Source: an uncultured Prevotella sp.
GTDB lineage: Bacteria > Bacteroidota > Bacteroidia > Bacteroidales > Bacteroidaceae
Length of the DNA stretch: 7,155 bases
Direction: 5' to 3'
Assembly: GCA_937901345.1 (NCBI GenBank)
Contig: CALCHM010000198.1
Location: 1 to 7,155 of the forward strand
Of this stretch, positions 6,903 to 7,155 are shown one piece after another. Position 1 is the stretch's first letter. Each line of letters opens with the position of its first letter. The notes beneath the pieces were generated by a model. It searched no databases and was not told the origin of the DNA. It was given only the letters and a program-made list of their open reading frames with translations. The translations under genes and the position numbers were made by a program.

Positions 6903-6929
6903 CTTTGCGACTCTTTGCGACTTTGCGTG
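6903..6929 (+). repeat. CTTTGCGACT tandem repeat
   Basis: Two exact 10-bp units (6903-6912, 6913-6922) are followed by a partial one (TTGCGTG). The reverse strand reads as the CGCAAAG-type words that are familiar from Bacteroidales intergenic DNA. Confidence 0.75.
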
Positions 6930-6989
6930 ACACATAAGAATAATTAGCATGAACTTTCAACCGGATGGAGCGAGAGCAAAGCGATTCGC

Positions 6990-7115
6990 AATTCTGTGAT
7001 TTCTGTGATTTCTGTGTGCAACCCTAATACGCGAGATACTCGTGATACGTGGAAACAAATAATCAACGTGATTAAACAGATTAAACAGTTCCACTTAATC
7101 GGTACGGACGTACGG
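6990..7115 (+). repeat. Composite non-coding repeat, right copy
   Basis: On the plus strand it contains three 9-bp units of ATTTCTGTG type (6990-7016, the first with one mismatch) ending in TGCA. After a 45-nt unrelated spacer come three 9-bp units (7062-7088: ATCAACGTG, then ATTAAACAG twice). The 15-mer GGTACGGACGTACGG (7101-7115) follows, then CGCGC. Parts and order match the left copy at 96-203; the spacer sequences differ. Confidence 0.6.
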
Positions 7116-7155
7116 CGCGCTTTCTATGTTATTGACCAAACTTTTTGGGATTATT

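Larger units (their letters stand above)
6685..7155. other. Non-coding repeat-rich region upstream of the GH92 operon
   Basis: About 470 nt hold no gene I can support on either strand. The stretch consists mainly of short tandem arrays (8-, 14-, 10- and 9-bp units) and the composite repeat. A minus-strand frame that stays open through part of it joins the GH92 gene, but its translation is a low-complexity string from the repeats. At the extreme right, CCAAA/TTTGG (7136-7148) makes a small inverted repeat, and nothing else is recognisable. Confidence 0.75.

Noticed and set aside
6573..6950. N-terminal extension of the upstream GH92 protein
   Set aside because: It translates tandem-repeat DNA and the promoter region, and a clear signal peptide begins at 6572.
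96..7115. Terminal inverted repeats of a transposon carrying the four genes
   Set aside because: No transposase or integrase is present, there is no visible target-site duplication, and the repeats are composites of tandem units that look like ordinary dispersed intergenic repeats.

Overview
The window looks like an accessory stretch of a Bacteroidales chromosome (Prevotella/Bacteroides-like). The grounds are two family GH92 alpha-mannosidase genes, two promoters of the Bacteroidetes TTG-N20-TAnnTTTG type, start codons without Shine-Dalgarno sequences, and intergenic DNA filled with short direct repeats (CTTTGCGACT, ATTTCTGTG, TGAACGTTGAAAGA types). I cannot name a species. All four convincing genes lie on the minus strand, so the transcriptional order runs from the right end to the left.

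From right to left: 6685-7155 is a non-coding mosaic of short tandem repeats. A promoter at 6654-6684 drives a two-gene operon. Its first gene is a secreted GH92 mannosidase (4311-6572) and its second, after a 32-nt gap, is a lipoprotein GH92 mannosidase (2119-4278). A 152-nt gap with a hairpin (2057-2079) separates this operon from an EamA/DMT-family 10-TM transporter (1052-1966). After another short gap containing an inverted repeat and a second promoter comes a LysE/RhtB-family exporter (309 to about 980). The transcription unit closes with a very strong, potentially bidirectional terminator at 224-273. The remaining left end (1-223) holds no gene I can support, but carries inverted repeats and a composite repeat.

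The two GH92 enzymes probably act one after the other or side by side on mannose-containing glycans (host N-glycans, yeast mannan or similar) in the cell envelope. Their active-site loops differ, which suggests different linkage preferences. No SusC/SusD pair, regulator or other glycosidase is present in the window, so a full polysaccharide utilisation locus is not shown. The two transporters are probably unrelated metabolite or amino-acid exporters.

I do not see a new defence, mobile or regulatory system. The least ordinary signal is a composite non-coding repeat, built of 9-bp units plus GGTACGGACGTACGG, found in opposite orientation near the two ends of the window, together with the dense tandem-repeat mosaic upstream of the mannosidase operon.
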